A stretch of DNA of 29,464 nucleotides from Bacteroidaceae bacterium (GTDB lineage: Bacteria > Bacteroidota > Bacteroidia > Bacteroidales > Bacteroidaceae). The stretch lies in assembly GCA_017548225.1 (NCBI GenBank), contig JAFYMV010000074.1, forward strand, positions 1 through 29,464, in the 5' to 3' direction. Of the stretch, positions 9,065 through 16,633 are shown piece by piece (the first letter of the stretch is position 1; each line of letters opens with the position of its first letter). The notes under the pieces are model-generated. The model had not been told where the DNA came from, searched no databases, and was given only the letters and a program-made list of their open reading frames with translations. A program made the translations under genes and the position numbers.

Positions 9065-10029
9065 TGACAATGAATAACCAATGGTATCAGCATTACATTC
9101 TCTTGGGGAAAAAGGTGAGGGGATGTTGGCTTCTTTGTGCTCTTTTTATATTGGCTTCGTGCCAAAAGGAGGTTGAGCATGGAGGGAAGACACCATTGGT
9201 GCAGGTTGGCAGCCATTTTCTCTATCAAGAGGATATGAAAAGGTCACTGCCTTTGGGAATATCGGGTGCTGATAGTGTAGAATTTGTTCATAAATTTATC
9301 CGCAAGTGGATAGAGGAGCAGGTGCTCTATGAAAAGGCGGAGCATAATGTGCGTGGTGATGAGCGTATAGAGCGTATGGTAGCTGATTATCGTCGTACGC
9401 TTGTGCTGAATAGCTATGAACGAGAGTTGCTCCAACAAAAGTTGCCTGAAGAACTTCCTGAAGAGGATTTGCAAAGATATTACGATGAGAACAAGCAACT
9501 CTTCATACTTGAAGAACCTGTGATAAAGGGTGTCTTTATAAAAGCTCCGCTCACATCGGCAGGTTTGAAGGACCTTAAGAAATGGTATAAGGACAACTCT
9601 GATGAGTCGCTTGAGCAATTGGAAAAATATGCTTTCCGTAATGCTGTCCTGTACGAGTCTTTCTACGAACGCTGGGTACCTGTTTCGGAACTCGAGGGGA
9701 AGGTGATTGTCAATCTTTCAAAATTGGGAGAAGACTTTGAGAAATATCGGAATATTGAGGTCGAAGATGATGAGTATTGTTACTTGCTTCATGTTGATGA
9801 GTATGTAATGAAAGGAGAGGAGAAACCTTACGACCTTGCGCGACATGAAATCGTAGACTTGCTAGCCAATAATCGGAGGGTGGAGTTTATGGAGAGAGTG
9901 AAGAATGATTTGTATAATCAGTCCGTAGAAATGGGCAGAATTAAATATTACAGTAATGAGACAGTGCAAACTTTTGACGGCACTATGCGCAATGCTGATG
10001 ACAGCAATATCGCTGGTGGCACAAGATAA
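9064..10029 (+). CDS. SurA-N-like lipoprotein, PPIase-related but without clear rotamase motifs
   Basis: I place the start at the ATG at 9064, which overlaps the preceding stop (TGATG); an in-frame TTG at 9061 and ATG at 9070 are alternatives. The 321-residue product has a long basic N-terminus, a hydrophobic stretch and a lipobox LASC (Cys about 33), so it should be a lipoprotein. Residues 50-160 resemble the helical SurA N-terminal chaperone region (EEQVLYEKAEHN, RTLVLNSYERELL). The later part has no HILI or GGxL-type parvulin signatures, so isomerase activity is doubtful and a pure chaperone or adaptor role is more likely. Its last 74 nt overlap the start of surA in another frame. Databases may label it a PPIase because of its family neighbours. 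Confidence 0.78.
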   Translation: MTMNNQWYQHYILLGKKVRGCWLLCALFILASCQKEVEHGGKTPLVQVGSHFLYQEDMKRSLPLGISGADSVEFVHKFIRKWIEEQVLYEKAEHNVRGDERIERMVADYRRTLVLNSYERELLQQKLPEELPEEDLQRYYDENKQLFILEEPVIKGVFIKAPLTSAGLKDLKKWYKDNSDESLEQLEKYAFRNAVLYESFYERWVPVSELEGKVIVNLSKLGEDFEKYRNIEVEDDEYCYLLHVDEYVMKGEEKPYDLARHEIVDLLANNRRVEFMERVKNDLYNQSVEMGRIKYYSNETVQTFDGTMRNADDSNIAGGTR

Positions 10030-11308
10030 TGTGATAGATGAGGTGCTTTGGGTTGTAGGTGATGAGGCCATCCTGAAATCTGATGTTGAGCAAGCCCGTC
10101 TATACTACATGATGCAAGGGAAATCAATAGAAGGCGAGCCTTATTGTGTTATTCCTGAGCAACTGGCGATACAGAAACTCTTTTTGCACCAAGCTGCAGT
10201 AGATAGTATTGAGGTTACCGAGCAGGAGGTCATCAATGCGGTAGAAAGCGAAATTAATCAGCGCATAGCCCAAATTGGCTCGCGTGAGAAAATGGAGGAG
10301 TATTATAGCAAAACTTCAACTCAAATTCGTGAGGAGTTGCGCGAGACTATGCGCAATCGCATGATTGTAGAGAGAATGCAGTATAAGTTGTTTGAGGATG
10401 TTAAGATTACTCCTTCCGAAGTGCGTCGCGGATATGCACAGATGAAGGAGGAGGAAATACCTTTTGTGCCTACCCAAGTGGAAGTGCAAATCATTACCCA
10501 ACAGCCCGAGATACCATTAGAGGAGATAGAACGCGTAAAGTCTGAACTACGCGAATATGCCGAGCGTGTGAATAGTGGTGATGCTCAGTTCTCTACATTG
10601 GCAGTGTTCTATTCGCAAGATGAAGGATCGGCACGACGCGGTGGCGAACTTGATTTCTTTGGTCGTGGTGAGATGGTGCCCGAGTTCTCGGCTGTGGCGT
10701 TTAATCTTACTGATCCGAACAAGGTTTCGAAGATTGTGGAGACAGAGTTTGGCTTCCATATCATTCAGCTCATTGAAAAGCGCGGTGATCGCATCCGTGC
10801 ACGCCATATCTTGCGTAAACCCGAGGTACCCGCTGAAAGTTTGAAGGCGTCGATGGCGAAGCTTGACTCGATAGCGGGAGATATTCGTAGTGGCAAGCAG
10901 ACATTTGAAGAGGCTGTTGCGCTATCCGCAGACAAGAATACGCGTAAGAATTTTGGCTTGATGAGCAATGAGATGACTCTGTCGTCTCGTTTCGAGTTGC
11001 AGGATTTACCGCAAGAGGTGGCAAGAACAGTCTATTCTATGGAGGTTGGTGAGATTTCGGCTCCCTTTGTCATGATTGATAAGCGCGGCAAAGAGGTGTG
11101 TGCCATTGTAAAACTAAAGAGTCGTATTGATGGACATAAAGCAACACCGACAGAGGATTTTCAGGTGGTGAAAGATGTTATCATCGCACAAATAAAAGAG
11201 AAGAAATTGGAAGAGTGGATCAAAGAAAAGCAAAAGACCACTTATGTGCGCATCAACGGCAATTGGTGCGACTGTGAATTCCAATATCCAGGTTGGGGAA
11301 AGAATTAA
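9956..11308 (+). CDS. surA: SurA-like periplasmic chaperone and peptidyl-prolyl isomerase
   Basis: This is a 450-residue protein. A signal peptide (1-23, ending SLVAQ) supports the ATG at 9956, even though this start lies 74 nt inside the upstream gene. Residues 25-165 form the SurA N-terminal chaperone region (DEVLWVVGDEAILKSDVEQ). A first parvulin domain lies at about 173-276 (FSTLAVFYSQDEGSARRGG, EFGFHIIQLIEKRGDR), and a second, more divergent one at about 282-390 (RARHILRKPEVP). A C-terminal helix rich in Lys and Glu and a short tail WCDCEFQYPGW follow. The predicted role is to carry unfolded beta-barrel proteins to the BAM machinery. The stop at 11306-11308 is 2 nt before the next ATG, so translation is probably coupled through this part of the operon. 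Confidence 0.9.
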   Translation: MRQCKLLTALCAMLMTAISLVAQDNVIDEVLWVVGDEAILKSDVEQARLYYMMQGKSIEGEPYCVIPEQLAIQKLFLHQAAVDSIEVTEQEVINAVESEINQRIAQIGSREKMEEYYSKTSTQIREELRETMRNRMIVERMQYKLFEDVKITPSEVRRGYAQMKEEEIPFVPTQVEVQIITQQPEIPLEEIERVKSELREYAERVNSGDAQFSTLAVFYSQDEGSARRGGELDFFGRGEMVPEFSAVAFNLTDPNKVSKIVETEFGFHIIQLIEKRGDRIRARHILRKPEVPAESLKASMAKLDSIAGDIRSGKQTFEEAVALSADKNTRKNFGLMSNEMTLSSRFELQDLPQEVARTVYSMEVGEISAPFVMIDKRGKEVCAIVKLKSRIDGHKATPTEDFQVVKDVIIAQIKEKKLEEWIKEKQKTTYVRINGNWCDCEFQYPGWGKN

Positions 11309-11310
11309 TC

Positions 11311-12996
11311 ATGCGCAGACAAATAGCGATATGGATGGCCATCATGGCGGTTTCCACCTCCTTGATGGCGCAATCGGTGCAGCAAGTTGCTGCACCGCAG
11401 CTTGTTATGTCTGAAGCGGTGGTGGACACCATGTTGGTGGCTCCTACCGATAGTACCAATGAACGCTATGTGTATCTGCTCCATGCAGATGAGACGCGAT
11501 ACAATCGAGCTATCAATTCCGAAGCGCAAATACTTGTAGGTGATGTGGTGTTTCGCCACGATAGTATGTATATGTACTGCGACAGTGCGCTCTTCTACGA
11601 AGCCAGTAACTCGCTTGATGCATATGGTAATGTGCGTATGAATCAGGGGGATACGCTATTTCTCTATGGCGACAGGTTGCATTACAATGGAGATGAGATG
11701 CTGGCTAAAGTGCGCGAGAATGTTGTGATGATAGATAAGGCGATGACCTTGACTACCGACAGCCTTAATTATGATCGCACGATTAATCTCGGGTACTACT
11801 TCAATTGGGGCACGGTAGAGGATACGCTCAATGTACTCACTTCGGAGTGGGGTGAATATGATACGCAAACCAACGATGCTGTATTCAATTACGAGGTAAC
11901 GCTTACCCATCCCAACTTTGTGCTCACTTCCGACACATTGCGCTACAATACCAAGACGCAGGTGGCTACCATTGTGGGGCCGTCAAATATAAATAGTGCT
12001 CGAAATCATATATATTCCACTTTGGGACGCTATAATACTGCCACAGAGCAGGCATTTTTGCTTAATCGCTCGGTGCTAACCAATGATGATAAGCGTCTGG
12101 TAGGCGATAGCATTTATTATGACCGTAATGGGGGGTATGGTGAAGCTTTTAATCATGTTGAAATGGATGATTTTAGTGGAAAAACTCGTCTTACGGGCGA
12201 CTATACCTATTATAATGAATTATCCGACTCTGCATTTGCCACTCGGCGTGCTGTAGCTATAGATTATTCGCAAGGTGATAGCATGTTTATTCATGGCGAT
12301 ACCTTGCGTCTGCTTTCCCGGTTCCCTGATACCGATTCGGTGTATCGCATCGTGCAGGCATATCGTAAGGTGCGTATCTACCGTGAAGATGTACAGGCGG
12401 TGTGCGATTCATTGGTCTTTAACTCGCTTGATTCGTGCATGACAATGTACTTTGACCCTGTAATATGGAATGGCTCGCAGCAAGTGTTAGGTGAGGTGAT
12501 ACGCGTATACCTCAATGATAGCACGGTAGAATGGGCGCATGTGGAAAATCAGGCTTTAATCGTAGAGCAGGTTGACACAAATAAATTCAATCAAATCGCA
12601 GGTCGCGATGTAAAAACTTACTTTGTGAATGGAAATATTGACAGGTCTGATATTACGGGTAATGTGATGGTGGTATACTATTACACCGAAGAGGGAGATA
12701 GTGTGGCTTTCGGGATGAACACGACGGAGTGTAGCTACCTGACTGCTTATATGAAAAACCGTCAGGTGGACAAGCTGTATATTAGGGAACAGTCTAATGG
12801 TGTGTTCTATCCCATTACTCAAATACCTCCAGGCAAAGATAAATTGTCCAATTTCGCCTGGCTTAATAAGTTGAGGCCTTTGAGCAAATATGATATCATG
12901 GTGTGGAGAGGTAAGAGTGAGGAACAAAAACTGAAGGTGGCGACACGCAGAGAGGTGCCATTGCCTTCACTGAAAGGATTAATAGACAAGGAATAA
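11311..12996 (+). CDS. OstA/LptA-like LPS transport protein
   Basis: I choose the ATG at 11311, 2 nt after the surA stop, because it gives a clean signal peptide (MRRQIAIWMAIMAVSTSLMA); an upstream TTG at 11293 lies inside surA. The 561-residue protein is built of repeated short beta segments such as VFRHDSMYMYCDSALFYEAS, GDTLFLYGDRLHY and YEVTLTHPNFVLTSDTLRYN, the pattern of the OstA/LptA beta-jellyroll. In Bacteroidetes such long OstA-like proteins are thought to bridge LPS across the periplasm. It is much longer than E. coli LptA (about 185 residues). The position after surA is the usual Bacteroidales order. The LPS role is inferred from family and context. The gene is followed 7 nt later by a small membrane protein. 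Confidence 0.82.
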   Translation: MRRQIAIWMAIMAVSTSLMAQSVQQVAAPQLVMSEAVVDTMLVAPTDSTNERYVYLLHADETRYNRAINSEAQILVGDVVFRHDSMYMYCDSALFYEASNSLDAYGNVRMNQGDTLFLYGDRLHYNGDEMLAKVRENVVMIDKAMTLTTDSLNYDRTINLGYYFNWGTVEDTLNVLTSEWGEYDTQTNDAVFNYEVTLTHPNFVLTSDTLRYNTKTQVATIVGPSNINSARNHIYSTLGRYNTATEQAFLLNRSVLTNDDKRLVGDSIYYDRNGGYGEAFNHVEMDDFSGKTRLTGDYTYYNELSDSAFATRRAVAIDYSQGDSMFIHGDTLRLLSRFPDTDSVYRIVQAYRKVRIYREDVQAVCDSLVFNSLDSCMTMYFDPVIWNGSQQVLGEVIRVYLNDSTVEWAHVENQALIVEQVDTNKFNQIAGRDVKTYFVNGNIDRSDITGNVMVVYYYTEEGDSVAFGMNTTECSYLTAYMKNRQVDKLYIREQSNGVFYPITQIPPGKDKLSNFAWLNKLRPLSKYDIMVWRGKSEEQKLKVATRREVPLPSLKGLIDKE

Positions 12997-13003
12997 GATA
13001 AGC

Positions 13004-13285
13004 ATGGGATTCTTTAAACAACGCAAACCGAGGGGATTCAGTCATCAGTATATTTATGTCGATGAGCGTCGTGAGCGGCTGAAGGCGATGGAAGAGCGCG
13101 CGCGTCGTGAGCTGGGCATGGTGCCTGAAGCCGAGAAAACTACCGAAGAACGCATTCGTGGCAAGTTTGTAGAGCAGACTTCGCATTTGAAGCGTCAGCA
13201 AGAGAAGGGTAAGCCTTCTTCTTCAAAGTGGTTGATTATCATAGCAGTACTTTTGGTGGCATTGATTTATGCCTTGCTTAACTAA
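13004..13285 (+). CDS. Small basic membrane-anchored protein of unknown function
   Basis: This 93-residue protein has a strongly charged N-terminal 70 residues (QRKPRGFSHQYIYVDERRER, and a likely helical or coiled stretch around LKAMEERARRELG). One C-terminal transmembrane helix lies at about 74-92 (WLIIIAVLLVALIYALLN). The topology is likely tail-anchored, with the charged part in the cytoplasm. It begins 7 nt after the OstA-like gene and ends 38 nt before mutL, a position where a similar small gene is familiar in Bacteroidales. I do not recognise a named function. Its conserved place suggests a link with envelope assembly, but that is only context. Confidence 0.8.
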   Translation: MGFFKQRKPRGFSHQYIYVDERRERLKAMEERARRELGMVPEAEKTTEERIRGKFVEQTSHLKRQQEKGKPSSSKWLIIIAVLLVALIYALLN

Positions 13286-13323
13286 ACGATATTATCATTC
13301 TGAAAACATAGTGAATATTCTTT

Positions 13324-15210
13324 ATGGCTGAAGATTTGATACATTTGCTTCCCGACTCGGTGGCCAATCAGATAGCTGCAGGTGAGGTGATACAACGCCC
13401 CGCGTCTGTAGTGAAGGAGTTGGTGGAAAACTCCGTTGATGCGGGAGCTACTACAATACAGGTGCGACTCACCGATGCGGGGCGTACCAACATACAAGTA
13501 ATAGATAATGGTAAGGGCATGTCGGAAACGGATGCCCGTATGGCTTTTGAGCGTCATGCCACATCAAAGATTAGGGAGTCTGCCGACTTGTTTGCCTTGT
13601 ATACTTTTGGCTTTCGAGGCGAAGCATTGCCCTCTATAGCCGCTGTTGCCCAAGTGGAATTGCGTACTCGTCGCGAAGAAGATGAATTGGGTACTGTCAT
13701 CCATATGGCGGGGTCTAAATTGGAATCGCAGGAGGTGGATATGTGTCCTGTGGGTACTAATTTCCAGGTGAAGAATCTTTTCTTCAATGTCCCCGCTCGT
13801 CGTAAGTTCTTAAAGTCCAATCAGACCGAACTTAACAATGTGCTGACGGAGTTGGAGCGTATTGCTTTGGTGAATCCGGAAATCGCTTTCTCGTTGTATC
13901 ACAATGAAGTGGAGTTGATGAATGTGCCGCAATCTGCCATGCGTCAGCGTATACAGCATTTGTTTGGCAAAAAACTTGGCCAGGAACTGCTCTCATTAGA
14001 GGTTGATACGACTCTGGTCAAAATAAATGGTTGTATTGGAGTTCCCGAGAGTGCTCGTAAGAAAGGCGCTCACTGCTTCTTCTTTGTCAATGGCCGATAT
14101 ATGCGCCATCCATATTTTCATAAAGCGGTGATGGAGGCATATGCGCATCTTATTCCTGTGACGGAACAAGTCCCTTATTTCTTGTATTTCACGGTAGATC
14201 CCTCACGAATAGATGTAAATATTCATCCTACAAAGACAGAGATAAAGTTCGAAGACGAGCAGGCCATTTGGCAAATCTTGATGGCTTCGGTGCGTGAAGT
14301 ATTGGGGCGCAGCAATATGGCTCCTACCATTGATTTCGATGTAGCCGATTGTCCTGATATTCCAGTTTTTACCAGTGGTGATACTTTGCCTCCTCCTCCG
14401 ATGCCCACAGTAGATACCAATTATAATCCATTCAAGCAAAGTGGCGGCTCGGAAGGGTATAAACGCCCCTCTACTCGCTGGGAGGATTTTTATAAGGGGG
14501 TAGAAGGCTCTTCAGTAGGGCGTGAGGTGAAGTTTGATGCTCCCTTCGAAGATAGTTTGCCTTGGGATGTTACCGGTGGAACGACAGGTGTTGATACTCA
14601 AAAGAGTGGACAGTTGTTTGTTGGGAATGAGGAAGAGGTGCAATGTGGTTGTTCTGACTGTTATCAGTACAAGGGACATTATGTTGTAACTTCGATGAAG
14701 TCAGGGATGGTGTTGATTGATCAGCATCGTGCACATGTGTGCATTCTTTTTGAGCGTTACCTAAAGCAGTTGGAAGAACAATCGGCAGTCTCGCAGGGTA
14801 TGCTTTTTCCGGAGATGATGGAACTCTCTATATCGCAGGCTGCATTTTTAGAGTCGCAGCTTGAAGATTTTGCTCGTTTGGGTTTTGATATTAGCAATAT
14901 GGGTGGTGGCTCGTTTGCTATACAGGGAATACCTGAAGGGATAGCGGGACTAAATCCCACGAAATTGGTCGCTGACATGCTCGCAGGTGCAATGGAAAAA
15001 GGGAGCATGTCAAAAGAAGATGTTCATCGCAGTATGGCATTAACAATGGCTCGCTCGGCAGCTTTGGTCGTGGGCGAGGTACTTTCTGCGGCAGAAATGG
15101 GTCGTTTGGTTGATGAGCTTTTTGCTTGTGAAATGCCCAGCTATACCCCTGACGGCAAGAAGACATTCGTTGTAGTTGAGGATGTGGAAATAGAGAAGAT
15201 GTTTCGCTGA
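13324..15210 (+). CDS. mutL: DNA mismatch repair protein MutL
   Basis: This is a 628-residue protein. The GHKL ATPase motifs are intact: QIAAGEVIQRPASVVKELVE with E32 and N36 matching E. coli E29 and N33, DNGKGM at 61-66 and GFRGEALPSIAAV at 96-108. The transducer region includes FFFVNGRYMRHP and the Lys motif HPTKTEIKF. After a variable linker the dimerisation domain begins near 440. Its site I reads DQHRAH at 466-471 instead of DQHAxxE. The CPHGRP metal-binding motif of endonuclease MutLs is replaced by YTPDGKK near residue 610, so nuclease activity looks lost. A Cys cluster CGCSDC (441-446) just before is unusual. The gene closes the envelope-biogenesis operon, 38 nt after the small membrane protein. 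Confidence 0.95.
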   Translation: MAEDLIHLLPDSVANQIAAGEVIQRPASVVKELVENSVDAGATTIQVRLTDAGRTNIQVIDNGKGMSETDARMAFERHATSKIRESADLFALYTFGFRGEALPSIAAVAQVELRTRREEDELGTVIHMAGSKLESQEVDMCPVGTNFQVKNLFFNVPARRKFLKSNQTELNNVLTELERIALVNPEIAFSLYHNEVELMNVPQSAMRQRIQHLFGKKLGQELLSLEVDTTLVKINGCIGVPESARKKGAHCFFFVNGRYMRHPYFHKAVMEAYAHLIPVTEQVPYFLYFTVDPSRIDVNIHPTKTEIKFEDEQAIWQILMASVREVLGRSNMAPTIDFDVADCPDIPVFTSGDTLPPPPMPTVDTNYNPFKQSGGSEGYKRPSTRWEDFYKGVEGSSVGREVKFDAPFEDSLPWDVTGGTTGVDTQKSGQLFVGNEEEVQCGCSDCYQYKGHYVVTSMKSGMVLIDQHRAHVCILFERYLKQLEEQSAVSQGMLFPEMMELSISQAAFLESQLEDFARLGFDISNMGGGSFAIQGIPEGIAGLNPTKLVADMLAGAMEKGSMSKEDVHRSMALTMARSAALVVGEVLSAAEMGRLVDELFACEMPSYTPDGKKTFVVVEDVEIEKMFR

Positions 15211-15287
15211 TTATTGAGTAAAACCGATAGAAAAAGCTTGTTAAAATCAATATTTCAGCGTTTTGAGCGTTTTTTTTACAAAAAAAC

Positions 15288-15318
15288 ATTGATGGGTTAA
15301 TTAAATTGTGTAACTTTG
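15288..15318 (+). promoter_or_regulatory. Promoter of the first OmpA-family gene
   Basis: ATTG at 15288-15291, a 19-nt spacer and TAACTTTG at 15311-15318 match the Bacteroidetes pattern with one mismatch in the -33 box. The predicted leader is about 60 nt and A-rich near the start codon, consistent with a strongly expressed outer-membrane protein. Confidence 0.6.
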
Positions 15319-15386
15319 CCCCATTAAAATGCCTTGTTGGCTTTAGTGATAGGAAAAAAGATTATAAACAATAAAAAAAGAAAAGT

Positions 15387-16463
15387 ATGAAAAAGATTTT
15401 GATGGCAATGGTTGTTGCCGTAGTTTCAATGGGCGCAATGGCGCAGACAGAGGACTACCCTGTGAAGAAGCATAGCGTGATGACCAATGGTTTCTGGGAG
15501 AACTGGTTTATCTCTGCAGGTGCCGGTGCACAGGTGAAGGTTGCTGCATTGGGCGAAACCGCAATGTTTGAGACTTTGACCCCTGATTTCACAGTTTCAC
15601 TTGGTAAGTGGTTTACTCCTGGCTTGGGTCTTCGTTTGCAGACTCATTTCCCTACTTTCAAGGACAATGCTGATGTGAAGAACTCTGTGTTTGCTCTTTA
15701 TGGTCAGACAATGTTTAACTTGACAAATATGTTCTGTGGTTACAAGCAAGATCGTCTTTACAATGCTATCCCTTACATTGGCTTTGGCCGTCTTTGGGGC
15801 GATGTTCTTGGATGGACACCTTGGACTGTAGGTTACCTCAGTACTTTCCGTTTGTCAAATTCTTGGACAATTGACTTGGATCTTTTCTTGAAGCAGTACA
15901 ATGCTATCCACAACTATCAGGGTCGTAACTGGCAGGCTGGTGCTACTGTTGGTTTTGCTTGGCACATTGGTGGTCGTGGTTTTGACGCTTCTCCCGATAT
16001 GGCAGCTGTTGCTGCTATGCATTCTGCGCAGCTCGCAGGTTTGAACGATGCGCTTTCTGCAGAGCAGGCAGAGAATACAAACCTCAAGGAGCAGTTGGCA
16101 AAGAAGCCCAAGGAAGTTATCGTAGAGAAAGTTGTTAAGGAAGTTCTTGCTGCACCCCAATCAGTATTCTTCTCATTCAACTCTGCAAAGATCGCTTCAA
16201 AGAAGGAGATCCTCAACCTCGAGTCTTTGGCAAACATGGCCAAGAACAATGGTGCTAAGTTGAAGATTACTGGTTATGCTGATAGCGCTACAGGTGTTCC
16301 TGCTTACAACCAGCAGCTTTCAGAGCGTCGTGCTCAGGCCGTTGCTAAGGAGCTCGTTAAGATGGGTGTACCTGAAGAGAATATCGTAATCGAGGCTAAG
16401 GGTGGTGTTGATGATATCAAGCCCGCTTCTTACAACCGCCGCGTAATCATCGAGGCTCTTTAA
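15387..16463 (+). CDS. OmpA-family major outer-membrane protein (first paralogue)
   Basis: This 358-residue protein has a signal peptide (1-19, ending AMAQ). An N-terminal barrel of about 190 residues has alternating aromatic strands (NWFISAGAGAQV, LGKWFTPGLGLRL, YIGFGRLWGDV). A coiled linker follows at about 215-250 (LNDALSAEQAENTNLKEQLA, then a KPKEVIVEK stretch). The OmpA C-terminal domain covers about 253-358 and should bind peptidoglycan; it has D299 in TGYADSATG and R315 in LSERRAQAV, the residues that usually hold diaminopimelate. The gene is like the Omp40/41 pair of Porphyromonas in arrangement. Its role is structural: it tethers the outer membrane to the cell wall and perhaps forms a slow porin. 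Codon choice is uniform (aag, ctt, ggt), which fits high expression. A strong terminator follows. Confidence 0.9.
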   Translation: MKKILMAMVVAVVSMGAMAQTEDYPVKKHSVMTNGFWENWFISAGAGAQVKVAALGETAMFETLTPDFTVSLGKWFTPGLGLRLQTHFPTFKDNADVKNSVFALYGQTMFNLTNMFCGYKQDRLYNAIPYIGFGRLWGDVLGWTPWTVGYLSTFRLSNSWTIDLDLFLKQYNAIHNYQGRNWQAGATVGFAWHIGGRGFDASPDMAAVAAMHSAQLAGLNDALSAEQAENTNLKEQLAKKPKEVIVEKVVKEVLAAPQSVFFSFNSAKIASKKEILNLESLANMAKNNGAKLKITGYADSATGVPAYNQQLSERRAQAVAKELVKMGVPEENIVIEAKGGVDDIKPASYNRRVIIEAL

Positions 16464-16490
16464 GAATCAGCTTCTATATCAATAGTATGG

Positions 16491-16519
16491 GAGGGTCGCA
16501 CATGCGGCCCTCTTTTTTT
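16491..16519 (+). terminator. Intrinsic terminator after the first OmpA gene
   Basis: The stem GAGGGTCGC (16491-16499) pairs with GCGGCCCTC (16504-16512), with one G-T wobble and a 4-nt loop, followed by seven T. This is the clearest terminator in the window apart from the tRNA one. Confidence 0.85.
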
Positions 16520-16633
16520 GTTAGGTGTGGTAGTTTGAGTTAATCTTCTCCGAGTGAAAACAAATCATTCTTTTTAGTGTTATTTCGGTGTATTAGATAT
16601 TTTATGGTAAACATAAACTAAAAACCTAACAGT

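Noticed and set aside
11293..11310. Upstream TTG start for the OstA-like gene
   Set aside because: It lies inside surA and would disturb the signal peptide that begins at the ATG at 11311.
15253..15278. Possible terminator after mutL
   Set aside because: There is a T-rich run, but AGCGTTTTGAGCG is a direct rather than an inverted repeat, so I see no stable hairpin.
16541..16633. Promoter for the second OmpA gene
   Set aside because: The best candidates (for example TTATTTCG) miss the TAnnTTTG consensus at two or more bases.
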